From a virus: DNA of 52,120 nucleotides. A program made the position numbers and the translations under genes. Positions 34,800 through 42,527 of this stretch are shown piece after piece. The notes under the pieces are model-generated. The model was given only the letters and a program-made list of their open reading frames with translations, was not told the DNA's origin and ran no database searches. The stretch spans positions 1 to 52,120 of the IMG/VR virus record IMGVR_UViG_3300021963_000173; one strand, 5' to 3'. Within the stretch, counting starts at the first letter, position 1; each line of letters begins with the position of its first letter.

Positions 34800-36524
34800 A
34801 TGGCTTGGAAAAAGTATTTCACACCTGTTAAAGTTAACAATCAAGGCGGAGCCATGAGTCCTATAAGCGGACAAGGTAGTGCGTATAATGCTTATCGTAG
34901 TAATTACTCCAGTTTCCTTCCAGATGTTTACAGCGGTCATCCTAACAGATTAGAGCGTTATCAGCAGTATCAAACCATGGATGCTGACAGTGAGGTCAAT
35001 GCGGCCCTAGACATTTTAGCAGAATTTTGCACACAGAAAAACAAAGATAACGGTACTTGTTTTACTGTAAGTTATAACGAACAAGCAACAAATACCGAAA
35101 TTAAATTAATCAAAAAGTATCTACAACAGTGGTATAAACTCAATCAATTTGATGTTAGAATTTTTAAAACAATACGTAATTTATACAAATACGGGGACTG
35201 CTTCTTTGTTCGTGACCCAGAAACACAAAAATGGATTTACATTGATCCTAGTAAAGTTGACAAAATTATTGTTAACGAAAGCGAAGGTAAGATTCCAGAG
35301 CAGTATGTTATCCGTGATCTAAACATTAATTTACAAACATTAACAGTTACACAAATCAATCCAAATGCTCCAGGAGCAACACCAGGAAATGCGGCTTATG
35401 TAACTGGAGGCGGATTTCAACGTGGTATGGTTGGTGGATATCCGCAATTAACTGGCAGTAGATTCAGTCACAGCCAAGATCAAGTTGCAGTTGATGCTAA
35501 TCATGTTATTCATTTAAGTTTAAGTGAAGGGCTTGACAGCAACTACCCATTTGGCAACAGTCTGCTTGAAATGTGTTTTAAAGTTTACAAGCAAAAAGAG
35601 TTATTGGAAGATGCGATCATTATATATCGTGTTGTCCGTGCCCCAGAACGTAGAATTTTCTACATTGACGTTGGTAACATGCCAAGTCACATGGCTATGA
35701 GTTTCGTAGAACGTGTTAAAAATGAAGTTAATCAACGCCGTATCCCAAGTATTACAGGCGGTGGACAGAGTGTTATTGACAGTGGCTTTAATCCACTAAG
35801 CACTACAGAAGATTACTTCTTCCCTCAAACAGCAGAGGGTCGTGGTAGTCGTGTTGACACATTACAAGGTGGTTCAAACTTGGGTGAGATTGAAGATTTA
35901 CGCTTCTTTACTAACAAATTGTTCCGTGCTTTGCGTATACCAAGTAGCTACTTGCCAACAGGTCCAGACGATTCAAATGCAAGTTTTACTGATGGTCGTG
36001 TAGGTACAGCATATATTCAAGAACTACGTTTTAACTACTATTGCGAACGTTTACAAAGTCTTTTTGCAGAAGCATTTGACTTAGAATTTAAACTATATCT
36101 AAAGAATAGTGGCATTAATATTGATCCTAATATCTTTGATTTAAAGTTCAATCCACCACAAAACTTTGCCGCGTATCGTCAAACTGAGCTTGATGGACAG
36201 CGTGTAAGTACATTCCAAGCAGTATCTGAAGTACCCTATATGAGCAAGCGATTTGCATTAAAGCGTTTCTTAGGACTAAGCGCAGAAGAAATGCAGGAAA
36301 ACGAAATGCTATGGCGTCAAGAAAACATTGTTGGAGACACTGGTACAGCGCAAGCACCAGGGCAAGAAATGCGTGGTATTGGCATTACACCAGGTGGTAT
36401 ACAAGGTGATATGGATTCATTAAGCGGTGAAGAAGAAAATCCAGCTGTGCCGCCACCAGGAGCTGAACCAGCTGGAGGCCCAGAATCTATGGGTGCAAGT
36501 GCAACTCCTGCCCCTGCACAATAA
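34800..36524 (+). CDS. 20: Portal protein gp20 (574 aa)
   Basis: Clear gp20 family: YQTMDADSEVNAALDILAEF, YGDCFFVRDPETQKW, HVIHLSLSEGLDSNYPFGNS, YRVVRAPERRIFYIDVGNMP, LQGGSNLGEIEDLRFFTNKL and LRIPSSYLPTGPDDSNASFT. Twelve copies form the portal ring that starts head assembly and passes DNA. The body ends near residue 510; the final 60 residues are acidic, glycine/proline/alanine-rich and probably disordered. T4 gp20 is 524 residues. It begins 9 bases after the tape measure stop with AAGGA 6 bases before the ATG. Its stop codon lies inside a late octamer for the next gene. Confidence 0.95.
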   Translation: MAWKKYFTPVKVNNQGGAMSPISGQGSAYNAYRSNYSSFLPDVYSGHPNRLERYQQYQTMDADSEVNAALDILAEFCTQKNKDNGTCFTVSYNEQATNTEIKLIKKYLQQWYKLNQFDVRIFKTIRNLYKYGDCFFVRDPETQKWIYIDPSKVDKIIVNESEGKIPEQYVIRDLNINLQTLTVTQINPNAPGATPGNAAYVTGGGFQRGMVGGYPQLTGSRFSHSQDQVAVDANHVIHLSLSEGLDSNYPFGNSLLEMCFKVYKQKELLEDAIIIYRVVRAPERRIFYIDVGNMPSHMAMSFVERVKNEVNQRRIPSITGGGQSVIDSGFNPLSTTEDYFFPQTAEGRGSRVDTLQGGSNLGEIEDLRFFTNKLFRALRIPSSYLPTGPDDSNASFTDGRVGTAYIQELRFNYYCERLQSLFAEAFDLEFKLYLKNSGINIDPNIFDLKFNPPQNFAAYRQTELDGQRVSTFQAVSEVPYMSKRFALKRFLGLSAEEMQENEMLWRQENIVGDTGTAQAPGQEMRGIGITPGGIQGDMDSLSGEEENPAVPPPGAEPAGGPESMGASATPAPAQ

Positions 36525-36528
36525 ATAA
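36520..36528 (+). promoter_or_regulatory. Late promoter variant AATAAATAA across the gp20 stop
   Basis: The sequence CACAATAAATAATACTACTATG includes the gp20 TAA. On T4 spacing +1 would be the A 3 bases before the ATG at 36536, so the message would have almost no leader; no ribosome site is visible. Confidence 0.45.
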
Positions 36529-36535
36529 TACTACT

Positions 36536-36796
36536 ATGTTCTTACGTGAATTCATTTATTTTGATAAAGATTATAAAGGCGAAGATGATTTTGACGCCGA
36601 TATGATTGCGGATAAACGCTATGAGCCAGAAGACGATAAACACAAACTTGAATTATCTGATACAAGAAAGACACGTTTGTCTTTGAAACAGATAAATCAA
36701 ATGCGTAAAAATTATGAAGCACACATGGCAGAACTTGCAATGGAGTCTGAATTAATACAAGCTCAGTACGCAACTCCAGTTCAACCTGCTCAATAA
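36536..36796 (+). CDS. Small prohead-region protein (86 aa)
   Basis: Follows gp20, where T4 has the core genes 67 and 68. The first 45 residues are acidic (EDDFDADMIADKRYEPEDDK), then comes a basic helical segment DTRKTRLSLKQINQMRKNYE shared, as I recall, by small proteins next to gp20 in marine T4-like phages. No catalytic motif. No Shine-Dalgarno precedes the ATG; a late octamer ends about 8 bases upstream. A prohead core or portal-associated role is likely by position only. Confidence 0.65.
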   Translation: MFLREFIYFDKDYKGEDDFDADMIADKRYEPEDDKHKLELSDTRKTRLSLKQINQMRKNYEAHMAELAMESELIQAQYATPVQPAQ

Positions 36797-36917
36797 AATT
36801 AAAAATTATTTGACATTTAACGTCAAAAATGCGTCTTTTTGACGTATTTCTGCTATATAAATTATCTACGCTGTAAATATACTCGACAGCCTTGCCTAAA
36901 TTTAAGGAGACCTTGCA
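36797..36917 (+). promoter_or_regulatory. Intergenic region with nested inverted repeats and late-promoter-like boxes
   Basis: A perfect 10-bp inverted repeat ACGTCAAAAA/TTTTTGACGT spans 36820-36845 with a 6-base loop. Its left arm can instead pair with TTTGAC at 36809-36814 to form GTCAAA/TTTGAC. Downstream are TATAAATT (36856-36863) and TGTAAATAT (36872-36880), both near the late consensus. AAGGAGA at 36904-36910 serves the core gene. Confidence 0.5.
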
Positions 36918-37760
36918 ATGCAATCTAAATTTGAACAATTACTAGATTATCTAGTTAACGAAGAAACTGAAAAGGCCAATGAGCTTTTCCATCAAATCGT
37001 TGTGGAAAAAAGCCGCGGCATTTATGAAAGTCTAATTGCTGAAGAAGAAGCAAAAAAAGACGAGGAAGATGAAAAAAATAAACAAGACAAAACTGAAGAA
37101 AGTTTTGGTATGGAAGAAGAAAGCGTGATCGAAATTGGTGGCGCAGTTGAAGATGAAACTGACGATTTAGTTGGTGACATGGAAGCTGACGACATGGGCG
37201 ACATGGACGGAATGGACGACATGGGCGACGAGTTTGGTGACGAAGGTGAAGAAGGTGATACAGATGCACGTATCGATGACCTAGAAGACGCTCTAGCAGA
37301 ACTAAAAGCAGAATTTGAAGCTCTAATGTCTGGCGAAGAAGGCATGGACGATATGGGCGATGAAGAAGGTGAAGAAGGTGAAGAAGGTGAAGACGACGAT
37401 GAACAGAAAGATGAGTTCATGATTCGTGAATACACTGAAAAAGTAAGTGATGGTCACGGCGCAGAGAAGAAAGGCGCTGGTGAAAAGAATGTAAGTGCTA
37501 AAAGTCCAGTAGCAGGCGAAAACCGTATGGGCGGCACAGCATTTAAATTAGGATCTGGTGATGAAAAGGGTGGTGTTAAAGGTGGCCTACTAAACCCAAA
37601 TGCAAAGGAAGATAACGCAGGTAATGTTAATGTTCCAGGCGGCACCAATGCTAAACAGTTTTTCAGCAAAGACAGCAAAGGTCATGGCGCTGAGAAAAAA
37701 GGTAGCGGAGAAAGCGCGGGTAATACCAAGAGCCCACTAGCTCCAAGCCACGCCAAGTAA
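36918..37760 (+). CDS. Acidic prohead core protein, gp67-like position (280 aa)
   Basis: The N-terminal 40 residues form a helical domain (MQSKFEQLLDYLVNEETEKA, ELFHQIVVEKSRGIYESLI). Residues of about 42-165 are extremely acidic with glycine/methionine repeats (DDMGDMDGMDDMGDEFGDE) broken by one coiled coil (RIDDLEDALAELKAEFEALM). The basic, glycine-rich tail holds two copies of a GHGAEKKGxGE...KSP unit, about residues 178-198 and 254-274. Acidic core proteins of this kind fill the T4 prohead and are destroyed by gp21 before packaging. T4 gp67 is 80 residues, so this is much longer. It lies directly before the protease and scaffold genes. Confidence 0.7.
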   Translation: MQSKFEQLLDYLVNEETEKANELFHQIVVEKSRGIYESLIAEEEAKKDEEDEKNKQDKTEESFGMEEESVIEIGGAVEDETDDLVGDMEADDMGDMDGMDDMGDEFGDEGEEGDTDARIDDLEDALAELKAEFEALMSGEEGMDDMGDEEGEEGEEGEDDDEQKDEFMIREYTEKVSDGHGAEKKGAGEKNVSAKSPVAGENRMGGTAFKLGSGDEKGGVKGGLLNPNAKEDNAGNVNVPGGTNAKQFFSKDSKGHGAEKKGSGESAGNTKSPLAPSHAK

Positions 37761-37773
37761 TTAGGAAAAGTTA

Positions 37774-38400
37774 ATGAGCTTTTTATTACGTGAAAACCTA
37801 AGCTTCGATCAAGCACGTTGTATTGTTGAATCCGACGATAAGGATGGCAAAAGCCTTTATTTAAAAGGTATTTGCATTCAAGGTGGGATACGCAACGCAA
37901 ATCAGCGTGTTTATCCTGTAGAACAAATTGGCAATGCTGTCAAAACGTTGGTTGATCAGATGAAAAATGGTTATAGCGTATTAGGCGAAGTTGACCATCC
38001 AGATGACTTAAAAGTAAACTTGGACCGTGTTTCCCATATGATTACAGATATGTGGATGGACGGTCCAAATGGTTACGGCAAGTTTAAAATCTTGCCTACA
38101 CCAATGGGGAATTTAGTCCGTACCATGCTAGAGTCTGGTGTTAAACTAGGTGTTTCTAGCAGAGGTAGCGGCAACGTTGATGATAGAACTGGCGAAGTGT
38201 CAGATTTTGAAATTATTACAGTCGACGTAGTAGCACAGCCAAGTGCGCCAGGAGCATATCCTACAGCCATTTATGAACATTTTATGAATTCTAAAGGTGG
38301 TTATAGAGCAATGCAAATAGCACATGAAGTTAAAGAAGATCCAAAGGCCCAAAAATATCTTAAGGAAAGTCTCCTTAATATTATTCAAGGTCTAAAATAA
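37774..38400 (+). CDS. 21: Prohead core protease gp21 (208 aa)
   Basis: Serine protease of the T4 prohead type (U35/herpes assemblin fold). The catalytic histidine is in VLGEVDHPDDLKVN (H75) and the serine in LGVSSRGSG (S128/S129), with the conserved DFEIITVDVVAQPSAPGA following at about 144-161. It cleaves scaffold, core and capsid proteins after short hydrophobic-x-Glu sites during head maturation. T4 gp21 is 212 residues, so it is full length. Order core-protease-scaffold-capsid is exactly that of T4. Confidence 0.95.
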   Translation: MSFLLRENLSFDQARCIVESDDKDGKSLYLKGICIQGGIRNANQRVYPVEQIGNAVKTLVDQMKNGYSVLGEVDHPDDLKVNLDRVSHMITDMWMDGPNGYGKFKILPTPMGNLVRTMLESGVKLGVSSRGSGNVDDRTGEVSDFEIITVDVVAQPSAPGAYPTAIYEHFMNSKGGYRAMQIAHEVKEDPKAQKYLKESLLNIIQGLK

Positions 38401-38418
38401 GCCCGAGGAGAAATAGAA

Positions 38419-39522
38419 ATGTTGGACGCATTCAAAAAACTTTTCGAGAGCGGCGTAATTTCTGAGGAAATTAAAGCTGACATCGAAACAGCTTGGACCA
38501 CAAAGCTCCAAGAAACTCGCGACCAACTTACTGCCGAATTGCGTGAAGAATTTGCACAACGTTATGATCACGATCGTAGCGTTATGATTGAAAGTCTTGA
38601 CAAGATGGTAGGTGAGAAGTTGACCGGAGAGATCGCTGAATTCGTTGCTGACAGACAGAGCCTAGCGGAAGCACAAGCTCAATATGTAGCAAAGATGACC
38701 AAAGATTCTCAATTACTTGAAACTTTTGTTATCCAGAATTTAGCAAAAGAACTAGGTGAATTCCAAAGCGACCGTCAAAAAGTTGCAGAAAACTTCGCTA
38801 AGTTAGAGTCATTCGTAGTAGAAGCTCTAGCTCGCGAAATACACGAATTTGCTGAAGACAAAAAAGACCTTGCAGAAACTAAAGTGCGCTTGGTACGTGA
38901 AGCAAAAGATAAATTTGCTGAAATCAAACAAGCATTCATTAAGAAGAGCGCAACCATTGTTGAAAACGCAGTTACTGAAAAACTTAACGGTGAAATCAGT
39001 CAGCTACGTGAAGACATTGATAGTGCCCGTCAAAATCACTTTGGACGCAAGATTTTTGAAGCCTTCACAGCAGAATATATGGCTAGCCATGTTAATGAAA
39101 AATCCACAACTTCACGTTTGTTGAAGATTGTTGATAAGAAAGAAGCAGAACTAGCTGAAGCACAACAAGCATTATCTGAAGCACACCAACTGGTTGAAAG
39201 CAAGGAGCGTGAAGCTCGTATTGCTCAAGACTTGATGGAACGCAAAGAAGCAATGCAAGAATTACTAGCTCCGCTAAGTAGTGAAAAGAGAGCGATTATG
39301 AGTCAACTCCTAGAGTCTGTACAGACTGCTAAGTTGTCCGTAGCGTTTGACAAGTACTTACCAGCGGTGATGGAAGGTAAGGCACACGCAAAGGCACAAA
39401 AACAGGCACTAAATGAAAGCAAAGAAATTACAGGCGACAAGCCTACCAAAATCACTGCCGAAGTTCAAGAAGGTATTGATAATTTAATTGACATCCGCAA
39501 ACTAGCGGGTCTTAAAAACTAA
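38419..39522 (+). CDS. 22: Prohead scaffold protein gp22 (367 aa)
   Basis: Almost entirely helical, charged and alanine/glutamate-rich, with long coiled coils (LVRTA-free repeats such as FAEDKKDLAETKVRLVREAK and KKEAELAEAQQALSEAHQLV). Three similar blocks of about 30 residues (EIAEFVADRQSLAEAQAQ, ELGEFQSDRQKVAENFAK, EIHEFAEDKKDLAETKVR) suggest internal duplication. It ends NLIDIRKLAGLKN, as scaffold proteins of this family often do. GAGGAG precedes the ATG. It shapes the prohead and is digested by gp21. T4 gp22 is 269 residues. Confidence 0.9.
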   Translation: MLDAFKKLFESGVISEEIKADIETAWTTKLQETRDQLTAELREEFAQRYDHDRSVMIESLDKMVGEKLTGEIAEFVADRQSLAEAQAQYVAKMTKDSQLLETFVIQNLAKELGEFQSDRQKVAENFAKLESFVVEALAREIHEFAEDKKDLAETKVRLVREAKDKFAEIKQAFIKKSATIVENAVTEKLNGEISQLREDIDSARQNHFGRKIFEAFTAEYMASHVNEKSTTSRLLKIVDKKEAELAEAQQALSEAHQLVESKEREARIAQDLMERKEAMQELLAPLSSEKRAIMSQLLESVQTAKLSVAFDKYLPAVMEGKAHAKAQKQALNESKEITGDKPTKITAEVQEGIDNLIDIRKLAGLKN

Positions 39523-39534
39523 GGAGATGACAAA

Positions 39535-40713
39535 ATGTCCGTATTGCTAAACGAAAAATGGCAAGAAACTAAAGAGGCCCTACTAGAAGGCCTACAAGGT
39601 CATAAAAAGGCCGTTATGGGTGTTACATTAGAGAATACTCGTAAGTATCTTGCAGAAAGTGCAACAGCTGGCTCTACAAGTGCCGGTAATGTTGCAACAC
39701 TAAACCGCGTGATTCTTCCAGTAATCCGTCGTGTTATGCCAACAGTTATCGCTAACGAAATCGTTGGCGTTCAACCAATGACTGGTCCAGTTGGTCAGAT
39801 TCATACACTACGTATCCGCTATGCTGATACAAGTGATGGTATCACAGCTGGTGAAGAAGCACTAAGCCCATTCAAGATTGCTACTAGCTATTCTGGTACA
39901 GGTTCCAGTGGTGACGGTAAAGCTGCCGCTACTGCTAGCCTAGAAGGTACACCAGGCAAGCGTATGAGCATTCAAATCTTGAAACAAGCTGTTGAAGCTA
40001 AGACACGCAAACTAAGCGCACGTTGGACCTTCGAAGCTGCTCAAGATGCACAAGCACAACAAGGTATCGATATTGAAGCAGAAATTATGGCTGCTCTAGC
40101 ACAAGAAATTACTGCTGAAATCGACCAAGAAGTTCTAGCTTCCCTACGTACACTAGCTGGTGTTGGTTCTACATACGACCAGGCAGCAGTAAGTGGTACA
40201 GCTACATTCGTTGGTGACGAGCATGCCGCATTGGCAGTTCTAATCAACCGTGAAGCAAATAAGATTGCACAACGTACACGTCGTGGTGCGGCTAACTGGG
40301 CAGTTGTAAGTAACCAAGCTCTTACAATTCTTCAGTCTGCTACAACTAGTGCTTTCGCTCGTACCACAGAAGGTACTTTCGAAGCTCCAACAAACACCAA
40401 ATTTGTTGGTACACTAAACGGCGCAATGCGTGTTTATGTTGACGCATATCTAGCTGACAGTGGTCAAGACACTAACCAAGTTCTACTAGGTTACAAAGGA
40501 CCAAGCGAAGCTGATGCGGCTGCATTCTATTGCCCATATATCCCTCTAATGAGCTCTGGCGTTGTTCTAGACCCAGCTACTTTTGAACCAGTAGTTGGCT
40601 TTATGACACGTTACGGTTACGTAGAACTAAGCAATACTGCTTCTTCTCTAGGTAACGCGGCTGATTACCTAAGCAAAGTTGGTATTACATCTAGCAACGT
40701 TAGCTTCCAGTAA
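39535..40713 (+). CDS. 23: Major capsid protein gp23 (392 aa)
   Basis: HK97-fold capsid protein of the gp23 family: NRVILPVIRRVMPTVIANEI, VGVQPMTGPVGQIHTLRIRY, then RKLSARWTFEAAQDAQAQQG and the C-terminal YCPYIPLMSSGVVLDPATFE, VVGFMTRYGYVEL. At 392 residues it lacks much of the T4 insertion domain (T4 521). YLAE at 38-41, followed by SATAGS, fits the gp21 cleavage rule (I/L-x-E), predicting a 41-residue N-terminal peptide removed on maturation. AAGGAGA lies 8 bases before the ATG. Codon choice is visibly more uniform than in the fibre genes (ggt, cta, gct, cgt), as expected for the most abundant protein. Closed by a strong terminator. Confidence 0.97.
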   Translation: MSVLLNEKWQETKEALLEGLQGHKKAVMGVTLENTRKYLAESATAGSTSAGNVATLNRVILPVIRRVMPTVIANEIVGVQPMTGPVGQIHTLRIRYADTSDGITAGEEALSPFKIATSYSGTGSSGDGKAAATASLEGTPGKRMSIQILKQAVEAKTRKLSARWTFEAAQDAQAQQGIDIEAEIMAALAQEITAEIDQEVLASLRTLAGVGSTYDQAAVSGTATFVGDEHAALAVLINREANKIAQRTRRGAANWAVVSNQALTILQSATTSAFARTTEGTFEAPTNTKFVGTLNGAMRVYVDAYLADSGQDTNQVLLGYKGPSEADAAAFYCPYIPLMSSGVVLDPATFEPVVGFMTRYGYVELSNTASSLGNAADYLSKVGITSSNVSFQ

Positions 40714-40734
40714 TCTTAGAGTTACAAAGCAAAC

Positions 40735-40761
40735 AAAAAGCCCACTTCGGTGGGCTTTTTT
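40735..40761 (+). terminator. Rho-independent terminator after gp23
   Basis: GCCCAC-TTCG-GTGGGC stem with the very stable UUCG loop, flanked by A5 on the left and T6 on the right, so the helix extends to 11 pairs and may work in both directions. Confidence 0.95.
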
Positions 40762-40765
40762 GTGG

Positions 40766-40774
40766 GTAAATATA
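40766..40774 (+). promoter_or_regulatory. Late promoter variant GTAAATATA
   Basis: Four bases after the gp23 terminator. The sequence GGGTAAATATAAACATGG puts +1 on the A of the ATG at 40778 by T4 spacing, a predicted leaderless message; no ribosome site is seen. Confidence 0.5.
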
Positions 40775-40777
40775 AAC

Positions 40778-41056
40778 ATGGAAGAATACGTTATTACTTC
40801 AAGTTTAGATTGGCAAAAAGTTAGAAAACGTTTGGAAAACAGCAAAGGAAATTTGCCAATGTTTAAAAAAGATGTAGTTAGAATGCTACATGCTATAGAT
40901 TTAGAAGTTGTAAAACTTGGTAATCTTGAAGTGGTTGCTAGAAATCAAAAATCTAGATCTAGTTTACAAAGGGTAGATGAACAAACAGTTATTATCAATA
41001 AACTGATCAAAAATTTTAATAAGTTATACATGGTAGCTCTTTTATCGCAAAGTTAA
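40778..41056 (+). CDS. Small helical protein of unknown function (92 aa)
   Basis: I use the ATG at 40778; a longer frame starts inside gp23 and would run through the terminator. The protein is basic and helical (SSLDWQKVRKRLENSKG, MFKKDVVRMLHAIDLEVVKL, IINKLIKNFNKLYMVALLSQ). No family is recognised. It is isolated between the capsid terminator and the first fibre-type gene, with its own late-type octamer directly before the start. Confidence 0.6.
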   Translation: MEEYVITSSLDWQKVRKRLENSKGNLPMFKKDVVRMLHAIDLEVVKLGNLEVVARNQKSRSSLQRVDEQTVIINKLIKNFNKLYMVALLSQS

Positions 41057-41072
41057 TGATTTTGCCATACAG

Positions 41073-41080
41073 ATAAATAT
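41073..41080 (+). promoter_or_regulatory. Late promoter octamer ATAAATAT
   Basis: In CAGATAAATATCATACAAGG, 17 bases before the 41098 ATG, followed by AAGGA at 41086-41090. A standard late promoter and leader for the fibre/decoration block. Confidence 0.65.
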
Positions 41081-41097
41081 CATACAAGGAAACGAAC

Positions 41098-42204
41098 ATG
41101 CCATCTATTAAAAAAGTTAATCGAATTAGTGGCGATTGGCACGTACAATCGACTAACGATATCTATCTAGAAACCAAATACGACAGTGACAATTTAGGCA
41201 CCGTTCACATCTACGGAAATTTACAAGTCAACGGTCAAACTACTACTATTGAAAGTAGTGACCTAGTAATTAATGATAAAATATTAGTCTTAAACAAGGG
41301 CGAATCAGGTTTAAGTAACGGTGCAACTGCTGGTGTCAGCGGTAATGGTATTTCAGGTTTAAGCATTGCTAGAGGAGGTCCTGCATCTCCTAATTATAAT
41401 GCAAACTTATTTTATAATCAAAATAAGAGTTGGACTTTTAATGGTGTAACAAACTCTGGACTTTGGGAATTTTATATTGGTCCTCCTTCTGGTGGAATAA
41501 GTTCAGAAGGACATTCTGCAATTATAGTAAACGCCATTAGAACAGGAACATCAAATACTGATCTTAGTCTTTTAGGATCAGATAATTCACAAGGAACTGT
41601 TACTGTTGACGGAGTTCAAAACTATACACAAAGAATTATTACTAGAAATAAAGACAACGACATTCCAAATAAAGGCTATGTAGATTTTGCGATTGAACTT
41701 CAACCAGATAGAAGACGTATTCAGTTAAACTATAGAACTGGTGCAGGTGTTCCAGTTTTTAGAAATAACACTTATCTAGAATTTGTTGAACAGGACGTTC
41801 CAGGTTATCCAAGTTCTGGCGCAGGAGCTGTAACAGAAGCGCAATTAAGAACAAGTATTGGCGGCAATCAATGGATTACAGTCTTTGGTAATAGGATGGT
41901 CATTGGTGATATAAAAATCAATGATTCAAACGAGATTACCATGGAGACAGCTAATACAAAAATGATACTGTCTACTAAACCAGGACCTGGAATATCAACT
42001 AATCCTTCTATAGAATTAAAGACTTCATTGAGTATGGTCATTGATAGTGTTTACCAAGCGCCAGCCAATGAAAGTGGAAGAGTTAAAATTTATCCTGATT
42101 ATGAAGGACCAGGAGGTACAGGATTATTTTTTGTGAATAGTGAAAATGTGAGAGATGAATTACCTAGCAAACGCCGTGCGTTTTTTGCTAGTTTAATGTT
42201 CTAA
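41098..42204 (+). CDS. Structural fibre-like protein (368 aa)
   Basis: The N-terminal part (GNLQVNGQTTTIESSDLVIN, DKILVLNKGESG) is a motif of phage fibre proteins that I recognise from marine T4-like phages; it usually starts a beta-rich shaft. The middle includes NKDNDIPNKGYVDFAIEL and GGNQWITVFGNRMVIGDIKI. The end, LPSKRRAFFASLMF, is basic-aromatic and may be an attachment peptide. No enzymatic motif. It heads a run of genes spaced by 0-10 bases up to 46103, so these products probably assemble together on the virion. Confidence 0.72.
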   Translation: MPSIKKVNRISGDWHVQSTNDIYLETKYDSDNLGTVHIYGNLQVNGQTTTIESSDLVINDKILVLNKGESGLSNGATAGVSGNGISGLSIARGGPASPNYNANLFYNQNKSWTFNGVTNSGLWEFYIGPPSGGISSEGHSAIIVNAIRTGTSNTDLSLLGSDNSQGTVTVDGVQNYTQRIITRNKDNDIPNKGYVDFAIELQPDRRRIQLNYRTGAGVPVFRNNTYLEFVEQDVPGYPSSGAGAVTEAQLRTSIGGNQWITVFGNRMVIGDIKINDSNEITMETANTKMILSTKPGPGISTNPSIELKTSLSMVIDSVYQAPANESGRVKIYPDYEGPGGTGLFFVNSENVRDELPSKRRAFFASLMF

Positions 42205-42212
42205 GGATTATT

Positions 42213-42527
42213 ATGATAACAGCAACGAATTTAGCAAATACTAACCCAACAGACGTTTTTGTGTCTGTTGGTGAAAACGGTATAACAACATTAATGATTT
42301 GCAATCACAGCACTAGTACAGATGCTGTTGTGGATGTTTGGGTAATACCTGATGGAAGCAGTCGAGGAAACGCTAATCAAATTTTAAAAAGTTTAACTAT
42401 AGTGGCCAGCGACACTTTTGTTATGGATATGGAAAAATTAGTTTTAAGTGATGGGGACACTGTTACTGTGCAATCTAATGCCGCAGAAGTTGTTAATGTT
42501 GTAATCAGCAGTATGGCGGTAGCATAA
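42213..42527 (+). CDS. Small beta-sandwich structural protein (104 aa)
   Basis: Wholly beta-like: TTLMICNHSTSTDAVVDVWV, then SLTIVASDTFVMDMEKLVLS and VTVQSNAAEVVNVVISSMAV. The same layout recurs in the 112-residue protein at 49937-50275, so the two may be paralogues. AAGGA precedes the ATG and the stop overlaps the next start (TAATG). Likely a decoration, neck or fibre-joint subunit; the evidence is context and shape only. Confidence 0.65.
   Translation: MITATNLANTNPTDVFVSVGENGITTLMICNHSTSTDAVVDVWVIPDGSSRGNANQILKSLTIVASDTFVMDMEKLVLSDGDTVTVQSNAAEVVNVVISSMAVA

Noticed and set aside
36839-36867. Second sigma-70 promoter (TTGACG-N17-TTATCT) before the core gene
   Set aside because: The -10 is weak and the -35 lies within the inverted repeat; late-type boxes nearby explain expression better.
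37022-37435. Minus-strand serine/proline-rich frame opposite the core gene
   Set aside because: It is the mirror of the Asp/Glu/Gly/Met repeat coding sequence and has no ribosome site or context.
40679-40777. N-terminal extension of the 92-aa gene into gp23
   Set aside because: It overlaps the gp23 end in another frame and would be translated through the rho-independent terminator.
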